Positions 1 to 10,572 of a stretch of 22,599 bases of DNA are shown piece by piece. Source of the DNA: Oppiella nova (taxonomy: Eukaryota > Arthropoda > Arachnida > Sarcoptiformes > Oppiidae); NCBI GenBank assembly GCA_905397405.1, contig CAJPVJ010000434.1:2838-25436 (forward strand), written 5' to 3'. Below the pieces are notes generated by a model. That model saw only the letters and a list, made by a program, of their open reading frames with translations, searched no databases and had not been told where the DNA came from. Every line of letters begins with the position of its first letter. Positions within the stretch are counted from its first letter, which is position 1. A program made the position numbers and the translations under genes.

Positions 1-85
1 TTGTCCATCACTTTCCCATCACTTGTTGATTGGGATGTGTTTTGATGAGCGTTTGTCTAATTGATTTCATCGACTGTTTTTTTAG
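1..85 (+). other. Intron tail of the first zinc-finger gene
   Basis: No coding sequence is apparent here. The segment ends in a T-run followed by AG at 84-85, a good 3' splice site, so it is most simply the end of an intron of the zinc-finger gene whose exons follow. Upstream exons lie outside the window. Confidence 0.55.
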
Positions 86-1867
86 GAGCACATGATTTCG
101 ACGAATCACACGCAGAAGACTATTATCACACATCCGGACGAAGTATGGCTTCGTGTTATAGCTCTTTGTTTTGATGTCTTAATTGATTGCATTGAATGCT
201 TAGGTGTTTGTCTGCGCCTACTGTGACCTATACTTCGGCTCCGACGAGGACTTAGTGGCGCACCTCATAACGGACCAACACATCAATAAGTTCACGGCTT
301 CCGGTCATTTTCATCGCACAGAGCCGAGGAATTTCAAGTGTAAGGCCTGTCACACGTTCTTCGGTATGAAGGAGTCATACATTCATCACTTGGAGACCGA
401 ACCCCATCAGTACGCCTGTCCCTATTGCGGTATATCGACCGCCACTCCCAGTAAGTGGTCCTCAATCGGACACATTAGCTCTCATTAGAGTTGGCCATTA
501 CTTAACTGTCTGTAATCGTTAGGCTCCCGACGCGCCCACATCCAGAACACACATCAGGATAAGCTCCAGATCTGCGAGGAGTGCAACGAACCCCAGAGCG
601 ACGTATTGGCGCACTTCGTGTCCCATGGATTCGCCTTCGAGTGCAAGAAATGCATCAAAAAGTTCTACAATCGGGAACAGTTGAACGCACACATGGAGGT
701 GCATCAGGACCCCATTGTTTGCAATTGGGAGGACTGCGGCCGAACCATAACCACCCGGTCGATGCTCGTCACCCACTACAGGGGCCATAAGAGCGAATAC
801 AAGTGCTCCGTATGTCAACAGGGTTTGTATCGCATTATGATAAAGTGAGGAATTATTGGACTAAACGATTGCATGTATTGTCTTTCTGGTGGACAGCCTT
901 CTGGAACGTAAATATGTTGAACAGTCATCAGCGGTCACACCAGCAAATACAACGGGTCGCCCCGCAAAACATAGTACCACAGAAGCCATCGCCGGGTCGA
1001 CCCTCGACCACCAAAACGCCAATCATTCAGTCGATACCGCCGAAGAGCGATCAACATATGCTGAAATTCCCGTCGCCTCTGAGCGCGACGGCAATCAAAC
1101 CAAAAACGCCGCAATCGTTCGTTAAGGGAGGGCCACAAGTGAGCAATACTGTCATAAAGTGCGGTCATTGCAACTCACTGTTCAAGAGCGCCAAAGACCT
1201 GGCCGGACACAAGTGCGTCAAAAGTGTCAAACAGGAGCCCATCGATGAGAGCAAACAACTGGAACTCATAGCTCAGGCGGCGGCCGCAGCGTCGGCGCCC
1301 ACCAAACCGGCCGCTAAGACGGCCCGAAGTCGCGCGCGAACGCCCAAAAAGACGGCCCAAACACAGCAACAGCCGGTCATCGATTTGAACGCATTGACGG
1401 CCGCTCAGGGAATCGCCAACCAATCCGAAGACGGCACTCAAGTCATTATGATATTGAATCAGGAGAGCGGCGAACTCATGGAGATCACAGCCCCGCAGGG
1501 GATGGCTGTGTCCGAAGTGATCAATTCGTTGAACTTTGTGCGACCGAACATATCAGAAGTGGCGACCATTCCGGCCAACGGCTCCAATACCGTGGCCTTT
1601 GACCCGCAAGAGCTTCACGTGCAGCAGTCGGAGGACAGCGCCGCCCTGTCGACGATTGTGGGCCAACAGCTGCAGTCGGGCGACGGGGGCGCCGGCGGCG
1701 AGCAGACGATTATGCTTCCGGCCAACTGTTTCAATGAGGACGGGTCGCTGACACTGGACGCGGCCACCCTCTCGAGTCTCAACCTGGCCATCGCTGTCGA
1801 CGGCAATGGAGAGCTGACCACCGATGGGAACACCACTTTCATCATCGATACCTCCAACAGCCGATAG
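86..1867 (+). CDS. C2H2 zinc-finger protein, probable transcription factor (5' end missing)
   Basis: Four exons chain with correct phases: 86-142, 204-450, 523-822 and 897-1867, stopping at TAG 1865-1867. Introns are 61, 72 and 74 bp with GT-AG ends. The first exon carries the H-x5-H tail of a finger whose cysteines lie upstream. Then come about seven fingers (FVCAYC, FKCKAC, YACPYC, QICEEC, FECKKC, IVCNWEDC, YKCSVC), and an isolated eighth (IKCGHC) after a linker. The seventh is split by the last intron, and joining 822 to 897 gives CQQAFWN with a normal H-x3-H. The C-terminal half is finger-free: a VKQEP site fitting a SUMO consensus, an Ala-rich run, an Arg/Lys-rich stretch, then an acidic, Gln/Asn-rich region resembling an activation domain. 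A nuclear DNA-binding regulator is inferred from the fold. I do not recognise a specific orthologue. Confidence 0.85.
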
Positions 1868-2673
1868 ATGCGCTGAACACCGACTTTGGAGTTGCAAAAC
1901 ATTATCTAAAGGTAGTTATCATTTGACGCGACATTCAGTGTTGGATTTGCGAGTAATTTGTTGCGATTTTTTCATTTTAGTTAATAACAGACGAATTGAT
2001 CCAAACATTTGACAAATATTTTTCATTTTTTCGCCAAAACGACTACAAAAATGACTTAAGAATCGATTGGATTTTACGTTCAAATACCCCGACATTAACG
2101 ACAAAACAAAATTACGATTATTTCGCTGTCTTTAGGTTTTCGCAGATTTTTTCCTTCTTTTTTGTTTTTAAATTAAATTATCATTTACTATAATATTGCT
2201 CTAAATATTATATCATTTATTCACTCAATTATAATATTATTAACTCATTAAACAAACTACTCATTTGAATAATTCACTCATTCATTGAATCAAATATTTT
2301 GTTTGATTTCTGCCTATGATTTTGAATTTGAATAAAAGCTAAATATTATATAAATTATATTCAGTAATTATCTATTATTATAATTGCATTGAATTTATAA
2401 ATATAACTGTTTGTTAAGAATTATCAAATCACTTGTAATCGAAATTTTTTCACAACTTATCGGAAAAATACTATTTTATGTAAATGTTAGCCAAAAAAAA
2501 TGCAAAACTCTTTTTCCATCAGTTTTTTCGTGTGTTTTTTTATTCTCGTGTTTCAAAACAAGTTTTCATTTTCGAGAATATATTTATTTTTTAAATAAAT
2601 TCATTAGATTTTGACAAATGAAATACTTTATGAAATAATCTTTTATATAAAATTCATTTAAATAATGAAAACC
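1868..2673. other. AT-rich intergenic region between convergent genes
   Basis: Very AT-rich, with no credible coding exon. It should hold the 3' UTR of the zinc-finger gene on + and that of RUSF1 on -. AATAAA at 2331-2336 is a candidate poly(A) signal for the + gene. TTTATT at 2583-2588 reads AATAAA on the - strand, about 90 bp past the RUSF1 stop. Open frames here are low-complexity AT-rich stretches and look random. Confidence 0.6.
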
Positions 2674-4499
2674 TTAAGACAATTCAAATCGCCACTCGCT
2701 TGGAGTGATCAACACTTTACTCGTATCCCAGCCCTCGGCGCTGGCTTTGGCGGTCAATCGGCTCATGGAATCGATGGCATACTTACGGCTCAATTCCAGC
2801 AGTCGTTTCGTGTCTTTTGATTCGCCGTTTAATTCATTTATAATTTGTTTAAGTTTTGGGTCTTTTGTTTGCGACGAGTTTTGTGCGAAATATAAGACAA
2901 TCGCCTGAAATACGGACTCTAATAGAGCCGACGGAATGAAGTTTTTCTTCAACGATATGTTGATTTTGTTTTTCGTCTCAAAAGTCAAGATATACTGACA
3001 GTCGTCGTCATCAGTAGCGTACAAATCAATCAATTGATTCAATTGTTTGGCATTTGATAGGCGATGACTTTGAAGAGAGATCCCGATCGCTATCCTATCG
3101 CTGCAGACGTCGAACTCGTCTTTTATGAAAAACCAGACATTCTCTCGAGTATTGCATGTCTTCACCGGTAATACATCGCCGCCAGTCTTAAGGTAATTGT
3201 CCACAAAAATGGCAAATCGACTCAAATTGAACGTCTCTAATGAGACGGACTTCACGGCCTTATAATTGGCGTAAATGTGAAGTAATGTAAAGCAAACGAA
3301 TAGAATCCAAACCAAACTGCAATCGACGGCAAACTTTAAGTTTAATTCAAATTAAATACAAATATATTTCTGGTTATAATACTTCGTATTCGTGGAAACG
3401 ATGGGAACTATTATAAGACTACATATAAGAGCCGTGAGATTAACGAGCGTCTCCTGACTGCCGTCTTTGGCCGACACGTCCGCCAAATTGTTTCGTCGCG
3501 ATTGCTGTCAAAGTAATCATTGAATTAACTCTTAAGACAGAGGTTATGGCCTCAATTATGGCGTACGTGTTGAGTGAGCGCGGCTCGGGTGGCACCACCA
3601 GCTGTTCCCACGAGTGATTTCAAGACACCGGACAGGCATTGGGTGTACAGAAAGTAATGCGAAAAATAAGGCGATAATAAGTCTATGAAAATGGATAAGT
3701 CGTTGATTAAGTCGGCGAAAAGTCTCCACTTCTTGCAATCGGCGTCTAATTTGGAGCTCTGAATGTACGCGAAGAGTATTCTTCCGCTCATTGATGTGCC
3801 GTCTGATCACATCACAAGAGTTTAATCATTGAATCAATTGAGAGGAAAGTATTACTAAACCTCTTAAAAGCCATGTAATAGTGGCCGCCAAGACAGTGGC
3901 AGTCGAGTCACCGACCCCTACACCTGTGCCGTGGGATTGTATCTCATGGTTATCGTTGGGAACTAATGTGTGCCGAAGAATATGAGTATACCTTTAAGTA
4001 CGGCATGAGTGCCCAAGTTATTCATTATACTGGAGGCAAACGCTTGAATACTGTCCCACAACTGGTACTCAATGTAATCGCCGGACACGGAGTCGGGATA
4101 ACCAGCCGGAAGGAACACCGACTAAACACATGACACGCGAATCAAGTCATTAGAAAAAGTTTAGTTTAAAGTTTGCAAAAAAAACATTTATTTTAAATTT
4201 AAAACTTCTTAACAAATCACTCATCAAATCAAATAAGACTTAATCCTAAAAATGAGATAATTATGCGATAATTGGGTTAACTTTATAATAAGTTTATCAA
4301 ATGTCTTAAGAGGTTTGATAAGTGATTAATGCAAGTGATGACTGACTGTGAAAAACATCTTCACAGATGTCATAGTAATCCATTGGTGTCTCTGTTTGTC
4401 AATTACTGTCAAACTGTTAGGCTGTCCATCGGTCTGCACGTACAGCCTCTCGGACTCGTGTTCACTGCCATAGGACTCGCGGATTACAACTTTGGCCAT
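2674..4499 (-). CDS. RUSF1: RUS1 family protein (DUF647), C16orf58/RUSF1 homologue
   Basis: Six exons join in phase: 4499-4347, 4121-3992, 3923-3861, 3802-3567, 3504-3383 and 3316-2674, giving about 448 residues; as I recall the human protein is about 468. Diagnostic family segments occur in order: FLPAGYPDSVSGDYIEYQLW, GVGDSTATVLAATITWL, GRILFAYIQSSKLDADCKKW, GGATRAALTQH, NNLADVSAKDGSQETLVNL and LHIYANYKAV, with the usual C-terminal DUF647 tail ending near EWRFELS. Introns are 225, 68, 58, 62 and 66 bp. The family is membrane-associated and its biochemical role in animals is unknown; plant relatives (RUS1/RUS2) are linked to root UV-B sensitivity. The first exon starts at the ATG of MAKVVIRES. 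Its donor could be at 4346 or 4364, both phase 0, so 6 residues are uncertain. It shares a 5' region with GARS. Confidence 0.93.
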
Positions 4500-5038
4500 C
4501 GATTTAAGTGACAGATTATGTCATTAATTAAGAAATCAGATTAAGTATTGCATGTTTGACACGTCGGTTGCCATTCAAACACATGGGTTAACACTGTTTG
4601 CTCGCATATGTAACTCACAGTACAGGCAAACACTACTGAATATTAGTTCATAACTTTTCATTTGAATATTATTTAACACACAATAAAACTTAAGCTTAAA
4701 TGCAGATATAATTAACAAATAGAAATACAAAGCATTTCATACAAATCCAACTCTAATTAAATTGTGATGGCTTAAACCCATTTAAACGTGTCGACTGTAT
4801 AGGGGACAGGCGTTTCGCATGTGTTTATGTGTATGTAGTGTTGAATTGAGCGCCGGTGCCAACGAGAAACCAATGCTGTAATACCTGTCCGTAATTGCCA
4901 TATGGCCTATGGTTTTGTGCAAAGGATTGCATTGTTATCAGCGATAGTATTGTTAATTGTGTGCAAAACCTGTATTCCCAGCGCATAGACAGCACAGACA
5001 GGCGAAGGCTAAGGCAATGACTGATTGACACATATTTT
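4500..5038. promoter_or_regulatory. Shared divergent promoter region of RUSF1 and GARS
   Basis: About 540 bp separate the two outward-facing start codons, so the interval must hold both promoters and 5' UTRs. No TATA box stands out at a sensible spacing for either gene. A minimal upstream ORF of three codons (ATG at 5017, TGA at 5026-5028) lies 10 bp before the first GARS ATG. The rest is moderately AT-rich with no coding signal. Confidence 0.5.
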
Positions 5039-7726
5039 ATGGGATATTCACTGCAATTCAATAGAGTTTTGGTGCAAATCATCACAAATAGGGTACACGT
5101 TGTCAGCGCACGAAGAGGTCTTCACGCGAACCACTGTCTCAGACACACGAAGAGAGCCACCGATTGGGCCAAAAACAAGTTACCGAAGTATAGGATACTG
5201 TACGCCAGGAAGATAATGGCCGAAACGGATCCAGAGGTGGCCCGAGTGCTCGAACCACTCCGACAGGCCGTCAAAGAGCAGGGTATGTGTCGGACACACA
5301 GACACACCACTCGTGTCTCACGACGTGTCACAACGTCTTCCGATGTGTTGTTTGACTAAAAAAACAAACTTTTTCTTCACATATGCGTCATCTTCTTCAT
5401 CGGATCCCAAACGACAGGCGATATCGTGCGCTCCCTGAAGGCGGCCAACGCTCCCGAAGTGGACGTCAAACGAGCCGTCAATGAGCTGAAGGCCCGCAAG
5501 AAGGTGTTGGAGGACAGGGAGCTGTCGCTGTCGCCGGCGAACGCCGGCTTCGATCGGGCGCTGCTCGAGGAGCTGCTGAAGAGGCGGTTCTTCTTTGACC
5601 AGTCGTTCGCCATCTACGGCGCGATCGCCGGTCAGTTCGACTTCGGGCCGATGGGCTGCGCCATGAAGACGAACCTCTTGAACGTGTGGCGCAACCACTT
5701 CGTGCTCGAGGAGCAGATGCTGGAAGTGGACTGCACTGTACTGACCCCCGAGCCCGTGCTGAGGGCCTCCGGACACGTCGAGAGGTTCGCCGATCTCATG
5801 GTGAAGGACGTGAAGAACGGCGAGTGCTTTCGTTTGGATCATCTCATTAAAGGACATCTCGAGAAACTGATGGCCGATAAGAAGACGTCGGCCGACAAGA
5901 GGGCTGAGTATGAAGACGTGATCATCAAATTGGATGGTTTCTCGAAGGACGAGATGAATGCCGTTCTCCGCAAGTATGACATCAAGACGCCGGTCACCGG
6001 CAATGACGTGACGGATGCCATCGAATTCAATCTGATGTTCAGTACGTCTATCGGACCGTCCGGTGCCATCAAAGGCTTCCTGAGGCCGGAGACGGCTCAG
6101 GGAATATTCGTGAACTTCAAGCGACTCCTGGAGTTCAATCAGAAGCGGTTGCCGTTCGCCGCCGCGCAGATCGGCAACGCCTTCCGCAACGAGATATCGC
6201 CCCGGAGTGGACTCATACGGGTCCGGGAGTTCACGTTAGCAGAGATCGAGCACTTCGTCGACCCGTCCGACAAAACGCACCCCAAGTTTGAGGCGATTAA
6301 CGACCAGAAACTGACGCTCTATTCGGCGTGCAATCAGATGGACGGCAAACCGGCCCAACAGGTGGCCGTCGGACAGGCGGTCGCCGACAAGACGATAGCC
6401 AACGAGACGTTGGGCTATTTTATGGCCAGAATTCACTTGTTTTTGACGCGAGTGGGTGTCGACCCCAAGAAGCTACGGTTCCGACAGCACATGTCCAACG
6501 AGATGGCCCATTACGCCACCGACTGCTGGGACGCCGAGTGTCTCACCTCTTATGGGTGGGTGGAGTGCGTCGGGTGCGCCGACCGCTCCTGTTTTGATTT
6601 GACTCAACACTCGAAGGCCACGAAAGTTAGGTTAACGGCCGAGAAGGACCTGCCGGCGCCCAAACAGGTGGAGGCGCTCGAGTGTGTTCCTCAAAAGCAA
6701 GTGATCGGAAAGACATTCAAAGGCGACGCGAAGAGCATAACGGAAACACGAAAGTTAGGTTAACGGCCGAGAAGGACCTGCCGGCGCCCAAACAGGTGGA
6801 GGCGCTCGAGTGTGTGCCTCAAAAGCAAGTGATCGGAAAGACATTCAAAGGCGACGCGAAGAGCATAACGGAAGCGTTGAATGATTTAGAGTCGGAAGAG
6901 ATACTCAAATACGAGGCCGAGTTGGAGAAGGGCTCGGAGTTCGAGTTGACTGTCGACGGAAAGCCGTTCCGAATCACCAAAGATATGGTTGTCATAAGAC
7001 GCTCGCAAAAGACGGTTCACGTCGAGGAGATCACACCCGGAGTGGTGGAGCCGTCGTTCGGCATCGGGAGGATTATGTACTCCATTTGGGAGCACTGTTT
7101 CCGCGTTAGGGAGGGCTCCGACCAGAGGGCATACCTGAGCCTACCGGCGCTCGTGGCGCCCATCAAGTGCTCGGTACTGCCGCTGAGCGGTAACGCGGAG
7201 TTCCGGCCGCTCGTGAAGCGGGTGTCGGATCTGTTGACGCAAAACGAAATCTCCAATAAAGTGGACCAAAGCGGCGGATCCATTGGGCGCCGGTATGCGA
7301 GAACCGATGAGATCGCCATTCCGTTCGGTATTACCATAGACTTCGATAGCCTTAGCGCCCCCTTCACGGCCACACTTAGGGAAAGGGATTCCATGGAACA
7401 GATCAGAGCACCGGTATGTGTCTAATGTGTTGTAATGAGATCGCCATTCCGTTCGGTATTACCATAGACTTCGATAGCCTTAACGCCCCCTTCACGGCCA
7501 CACTCAGGGAAAGGGATTCCATGGAACAGATCAGAGCTCCGGTATGTGTCTAATGTGTTGTTGTGATTAAGAGGTGTTGTGTTAATGATTGATATGATGT
7601 CTGGTCTGACAGTTGGAAGAGTTGGCGCTTATTGTAAGCGATTTGACGAAAGGGAAGAGGAGTTGGAGTGACGTTAAGAAGAGTTACCCACTCTTTGAAC
7701 AGCAGGAGACCAGCGCTAAGAATTGA
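5039..7726 (+). CDS. GARS: Glycyl-tRNA synthetase, probable dual mitochondrial/cytosolic
   Basis: Charges tRNA-Gly with glycine; class II synthetase. Exons are 5039-5282, 5418-7413 and 7613-7726. The first exon encodes a basic, acid-poor leader of about 59 residues fitting a mitochondrial presequence, then a second in-frame ATG at 5216 (MAETDPEV) for the cytosolic form. A WHEP domain spans about residues 65-115. The class II core follows with motif 2 as [17 protein letters not shown] (about residue 336) and motif 3 near EPSFGIGRI (about 583). The anticodon-binding domain runs from about 610 and ends [13 protein letters not shown]. As assembled the frame breaks: a 127-bp repeat with a 1-base spacer (6619-6873) shifts the frame by 128 bp. 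Collapsing it gives one frame and about 741 residues, near the 739 I recall for human. A second repeat of the same geometry straddles the exon 2 donor. Both look like assembly errors. Confidence 0.95.
6619..6873. repeat. 127-bp tandem repeat with one-base spacer in GARS exon 2
   Basis: Units 6619-6745 and 6747-6873 match at 126 of 127 positions (t6688 versus g6816, a synonymous Val change) and are separated by the single base a6746. Flanks diverge immediately on both sides. The 128-bp offset shifts the reading frame of an otherwise clean synthetase. The geometry equals that of the repeats at 7307 and 18990, which favours an assembly origin. Confidence 0.95.
7307..7561. repeat. 127-bp tandem repeat with one-base spacer across the GARS exon 2 donor
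   Basis: Units 7307-7433 and 7435-7561 are separated by a7434 and differ at three positions (7355/7483, 7377/7505, 7410/7538). Two of the changes are synonymous and one is Ser/Asn. Each unit holds the last 107 bp of exon 2 plus 20 bp of intron, including its own GTATGT donor (7414 and 7542). Use of the first donor leaves the second copy inside the intron, so the protein is unaffected. Without the extra 128 bp the intron is 71 bp, the usual size here. Confidence 0.95.
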
Positions 7727-7977
7727 CCCCAACTTTCACTGCAAACACATTCAATAAATTCAAGTTTTTAATTATATTATCAATTGTTTTCTAATTTATT
7801 TATAATAAATGACTTTCGACTGAAACTCGATTCTAAATAGCGGTAAATGATTATAAATAAAGCAATCGTTTTCATGGGTTTAATGGGTTTATACAACTTT
7901 TATTGTTTATTCAAATGATGGCATACTTTCAAAGTACAATTCAAATGCATTCATACAATTAAATTAATACGATAAAT
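7727..7977. other. Intergenic region between convergent GARS and F-box copy A
   Basis: AT-rich, no coding signal. AATAAA at 7753-7758 is 27 bp past the GARS stop and is a plausible poly(A) signal. TTTATT at 7899-7904 and 7906-7911 gives AATAAA on the - strand, about 70 bp past the F-box stop. Confidence 0.65.
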
Positions 7978-9724
7978 CTAAACCTTAATACTCATATTAT
8001 TAAGTTTACGCACACGTATATTCTTAACATGGGTTAATTTGTTTCGAAGTGTACCATAATCATCAAGGTTACATATTAGCACTTTAAATTCAATGGATTG
8101 AAGTTTTGTTAGTTTTGCCAAAGAATGCAATGACGAGTCAGTTATCTCTGCCTTCGATATACACAGGTATTGAAGTCGTGGTAAATGTTTGTCGATATCA
8201 TTGAAGAAGTCATCACTGATTGTGTTATTAATTAAATGGATTGTTAAATGAGTTAAATGTTTGCAACGATTAAGGGATTCACTCAATAAACTCATATGCA
8301 GTTCACTACCAAAAGTGCCGCTAATTCTCAATCGCTTTATTTGTTTGAAGTTTGTGTTCATTATATCCAATAAATGCATGCAATTCTTAATAACATAGCA
8401 ATTCGTATTAAAAGTCAATCTCTTGAGTTGAGTACAATTAGTGCCTATTTTTTGCAAACTATTGAAAAAGTTTGTATTGAATATCTGTAAGATGGGTATT
8501 GTGATACTTAGTTTCAATTCATACAAATTCTGCAATTGTGATAAAGCATTCAATAGTTGACTCAATAGACCCGGTGTTATTTCATTACTAAGACAAGATA
8601 AATCCATTGATCGCAAACTATGTGTATATTTAGCCACAAATGTGTTGAAATATTCAATACTATTATCATCTGAAAGATAAACTGTTAAACGGAAAGCACG
8701 AAGATTTCTGAAGTAATAGTGATTGTCGTCACAAAATAAACGCCAAAATAGCGATTGATTTTGGAGACTAGCGCTCATAATAGACAGTTGGCGTACATTA
8801 TCACACATTTTGAACATTTCAATCATTTCTTCGGTATAATTATGAAAATATCCATTTATATGGATTGTATGCATATATTTGGCGAACTTGTGGCCAAAAT
8901 AGGAAAATATTCTCAAACTTTTAGGGGTTTCTCCGGATGTTAATTGATGGACATGTTTGCAGTGCTTTACTAATAGTTTGAATACTTCAACGAACAAAAT
9001 GTCTTCAGCTTCTCTTATCAGGTGATCATTACTAACAATGTTTGACACATTTTGGCATTTCTTTACAAATATCTTAAATTTAGACAAATCCTTGAACTTC
9101 AGTACCATTTCAGCTTTGAGTCCAATTGATTGCATACTCTGTTCAGTGAATAGCAATCTCTGGTACCGTTTGGACAGACATTCAAATCGGAAGCGCTCTT
9201 CGAGTGACAGATAACTCACTAATACTTCGCACAAATTGTCGTCAAATCTGTCCAAAGAGTCTTTGCTATAGATTTGAGACACACTTTGAGACACACACAG
9301 GGATTTGTTGATGTCTTCATGTCTTGTGTCCAACACTTCATTCAAATGCAACTCTTTTATGCAAATTCTGTTCATTTGTTTCAACACTGAATTCGGTTCA
9401 CAACTAATCCATTGTTTGTCTAAAATGTGACAAAAAATATTTAAAATTTAAATCAATTTGAAGACAATTTTAATGCAAACCCTCTTCGAGTGGATCCAAG
9501 TATTGATCGTTTGATTCCTTCATTTCTGGCGATCGTGTCTTCAATTCTTTGAAAATCCCTTCATTTGTCTGTAGCTTTGATCTCAAACTCTTGAGTTCAG
9601 TCTTCATGTCGTGAATAGTCTTCAGGTTTGCCATTAAATGTGTCTCCAATTTAGTCTTCACTTCAATCGACAGTTCACTCAACTCTTCAGCACTGAATAC
9701 ATCACTCAATAAGTATTGACTCAT
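7978..9724 (-). CDS. F-box/leucine-rich-repeat protein, copy A (intact)
   Basis: Two exons, 9724-9481 and 9419-7978, join across a 61-bp GT-AG intron to encode about 561 residues. Residues 1-81 are a charged, heptad-rich helix (ELSELSIEVKTKLETHL), probably a coiled coil. Residues about 138-177 fit an F-box (LCEVLVSYLSLEERFRFECL followed by SKRYQRLLF). From about residue 260 come irregular leucine-rich repeats with units such as CTQLKRL, FKQIKRLRI, CKHLTHLTI and LPRLQYLCI, like F-box/LRR receptors. By family knowledge the F-box would bind Skp1 in an SCF ubiquitin ligase and the repeats would choose the substrate; this is inference. The start is the ATG of MSQYLLSDV, conserved in copy B. It diverges from the zinc-finger gene at 10573, and a damaged paralogue lies about 10 kb away. 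Confidence 0.8.
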
Positions 9725-9845
9725 TTTGTTGTCATATACTGTAAACTAAACAACAATTTATTGATTTAAACACCAATTACTCAATTAATACTGTTTTAGA
9801 AACTTTAATAGTTTTAAATTAAAACTAAATTAACGCCAAAAATGT

Positions 9846-9961
9846 CTAAAACTTGTGTTCATAAGAATTGCTTTAAATATAATTCAATGCTTTCTTCTCT
9901 TTGTGTTTAAACTTATTCTCAGTTTTTGTTTTCATTTTAAGCATAAATTCAATGAAAATAA
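9846..9961. repeat. Conserved upstream block shared by all three F-box copies
   Basis: About 115 bp located roughly 120 bp upstream of the F-box start codon in copy A, at 19844-19960 in copy B and 22333-22450 in copy C. It is alignable almost without gaps in all three although flanking sequence has indels. It could be a promoter or 5' UTR element of the family. Confidence 0.65.
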
Positions 9962-10281
9962 GTAATTAAAGGATTAACTTTTATGGCAAACATATTCTTA
10001 GAAATGGTCCCGATCCTTTGTCCTTTATATGATAGGTCATGTGCTATAAATAGATTTGGTTGGTTTGGATTTACTATTACAGGTATTTGAATACATGATG
10101 GTATCATTTCTAATAGTATTGATGATGTCATGTTATTTATCTGTATTGATCATGGTAATATGGTTGCAAATAGTATTTGGTTAAATTATCTATGATAATA
10201 TTATAAATTATTTAATATTTTATTATTCTATTTTACAGAATATTCTGTTTGGAGTTTATGAGATATAATAAATATAATATA

Positions 10282-10527
10282 AAATGATTTATTTTGAATT
10301 GAATGCATATATGAATAGTGAACTAATTGTGTATAAGTTAGATGACCACTGATTGACACACTGATGACAATTGCTTTCACTTTAACGACAATTAGCGAGA
10401 AATGCAAGAAATGTGTGAATAATAGCGCCGTTTGTTTGAATGGACTGAAGGTATGGTTGCTATGAATGGTTGCTATGAGAGACCGAACACAACAACAATG
10501 CATTCAAAGAGTGGTCTTTCAGTCATT
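10282..10527. repeat. Near-identical 246-bp noncoding block, copy 1
   Basis: Aligns without gaps to 20252-20497 with only two mismatches that I can find (in the stretches around 10380 and 10406). It lies just upstream of the zinc-finger start codon. A - strand open frame crosses it, but both mismatches would change amino acids and its 3' part is not shared, so I treat the block as regulatory or as a recent conversion tract. Confidence 0.8.
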
Positions 10528-10572
10528 ATTTAGTGATTTGTATCGCAATTAATGTTCATTTGAGTGCTTATT

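Larger units (their letters stand above)
9725..10572. promoter_or_regulatory. Divergent promoter of F-box copy A and zinc-finger gene, duplicated downstream
   Basis: 848 bp lie between two outward-facing start codons. Three zones show up by comparison with the second copy (19718-20546). The first zone, next to the F-box gene, is moderately conserved and includes a block around 9846-9961 also found upstream of copy C. A middle zone (about 9965-10270) is diverged, with indels. The last zone is nearly identical in both copies (10282-10527). It contains a 13-bp tandem repeat (ATGGTTGCTATGA twice, about 10454-10479). Function as a bidirectional promoter is inferred from position and conservation. 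Confidence 0.55.

Noticed and set aside
803-896. A continuous reading frame running from 803 into the last exon of the first zinc-finger gene, as an alternative start.
   Set aside because: Its first part is intron 823-896 read in the wrong frame. Splicing 822 to 897 rebuilds a proper C2H2 finger, which the unspliced reading destroys.
5318-5857. A 179-codon - strand open frame opposite the GARS WHEP and catalytic start.
   Set aside because: A shadow of GC-richer GARS coding sequence; low complexity in Leu/His/Arg/Gly, no domain, and crosses the GARS intron.
9870-9950. A 23-codon - strand ORF (starting MLK, ending KKALNYI) open in all three F-box upstream regions.
   Set aside because: No indels or stops, but nearly all differences between copies change residues, so it behaves as noncoding conserved sequence. 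It could still be an upstream ORF whose sequence does not matter.
10228-10503. A 91-codon - strand open frame, similar to one at 20201-20473, suggesting a conserved small protein.
   Set aside because: It owes its similarity to the 246-bp near-identical block. Both mismatches in the block change amino acids (Val/Met and Leu/Ser), and the C-terminal parts do not match between copies. No purifying selection is visible.
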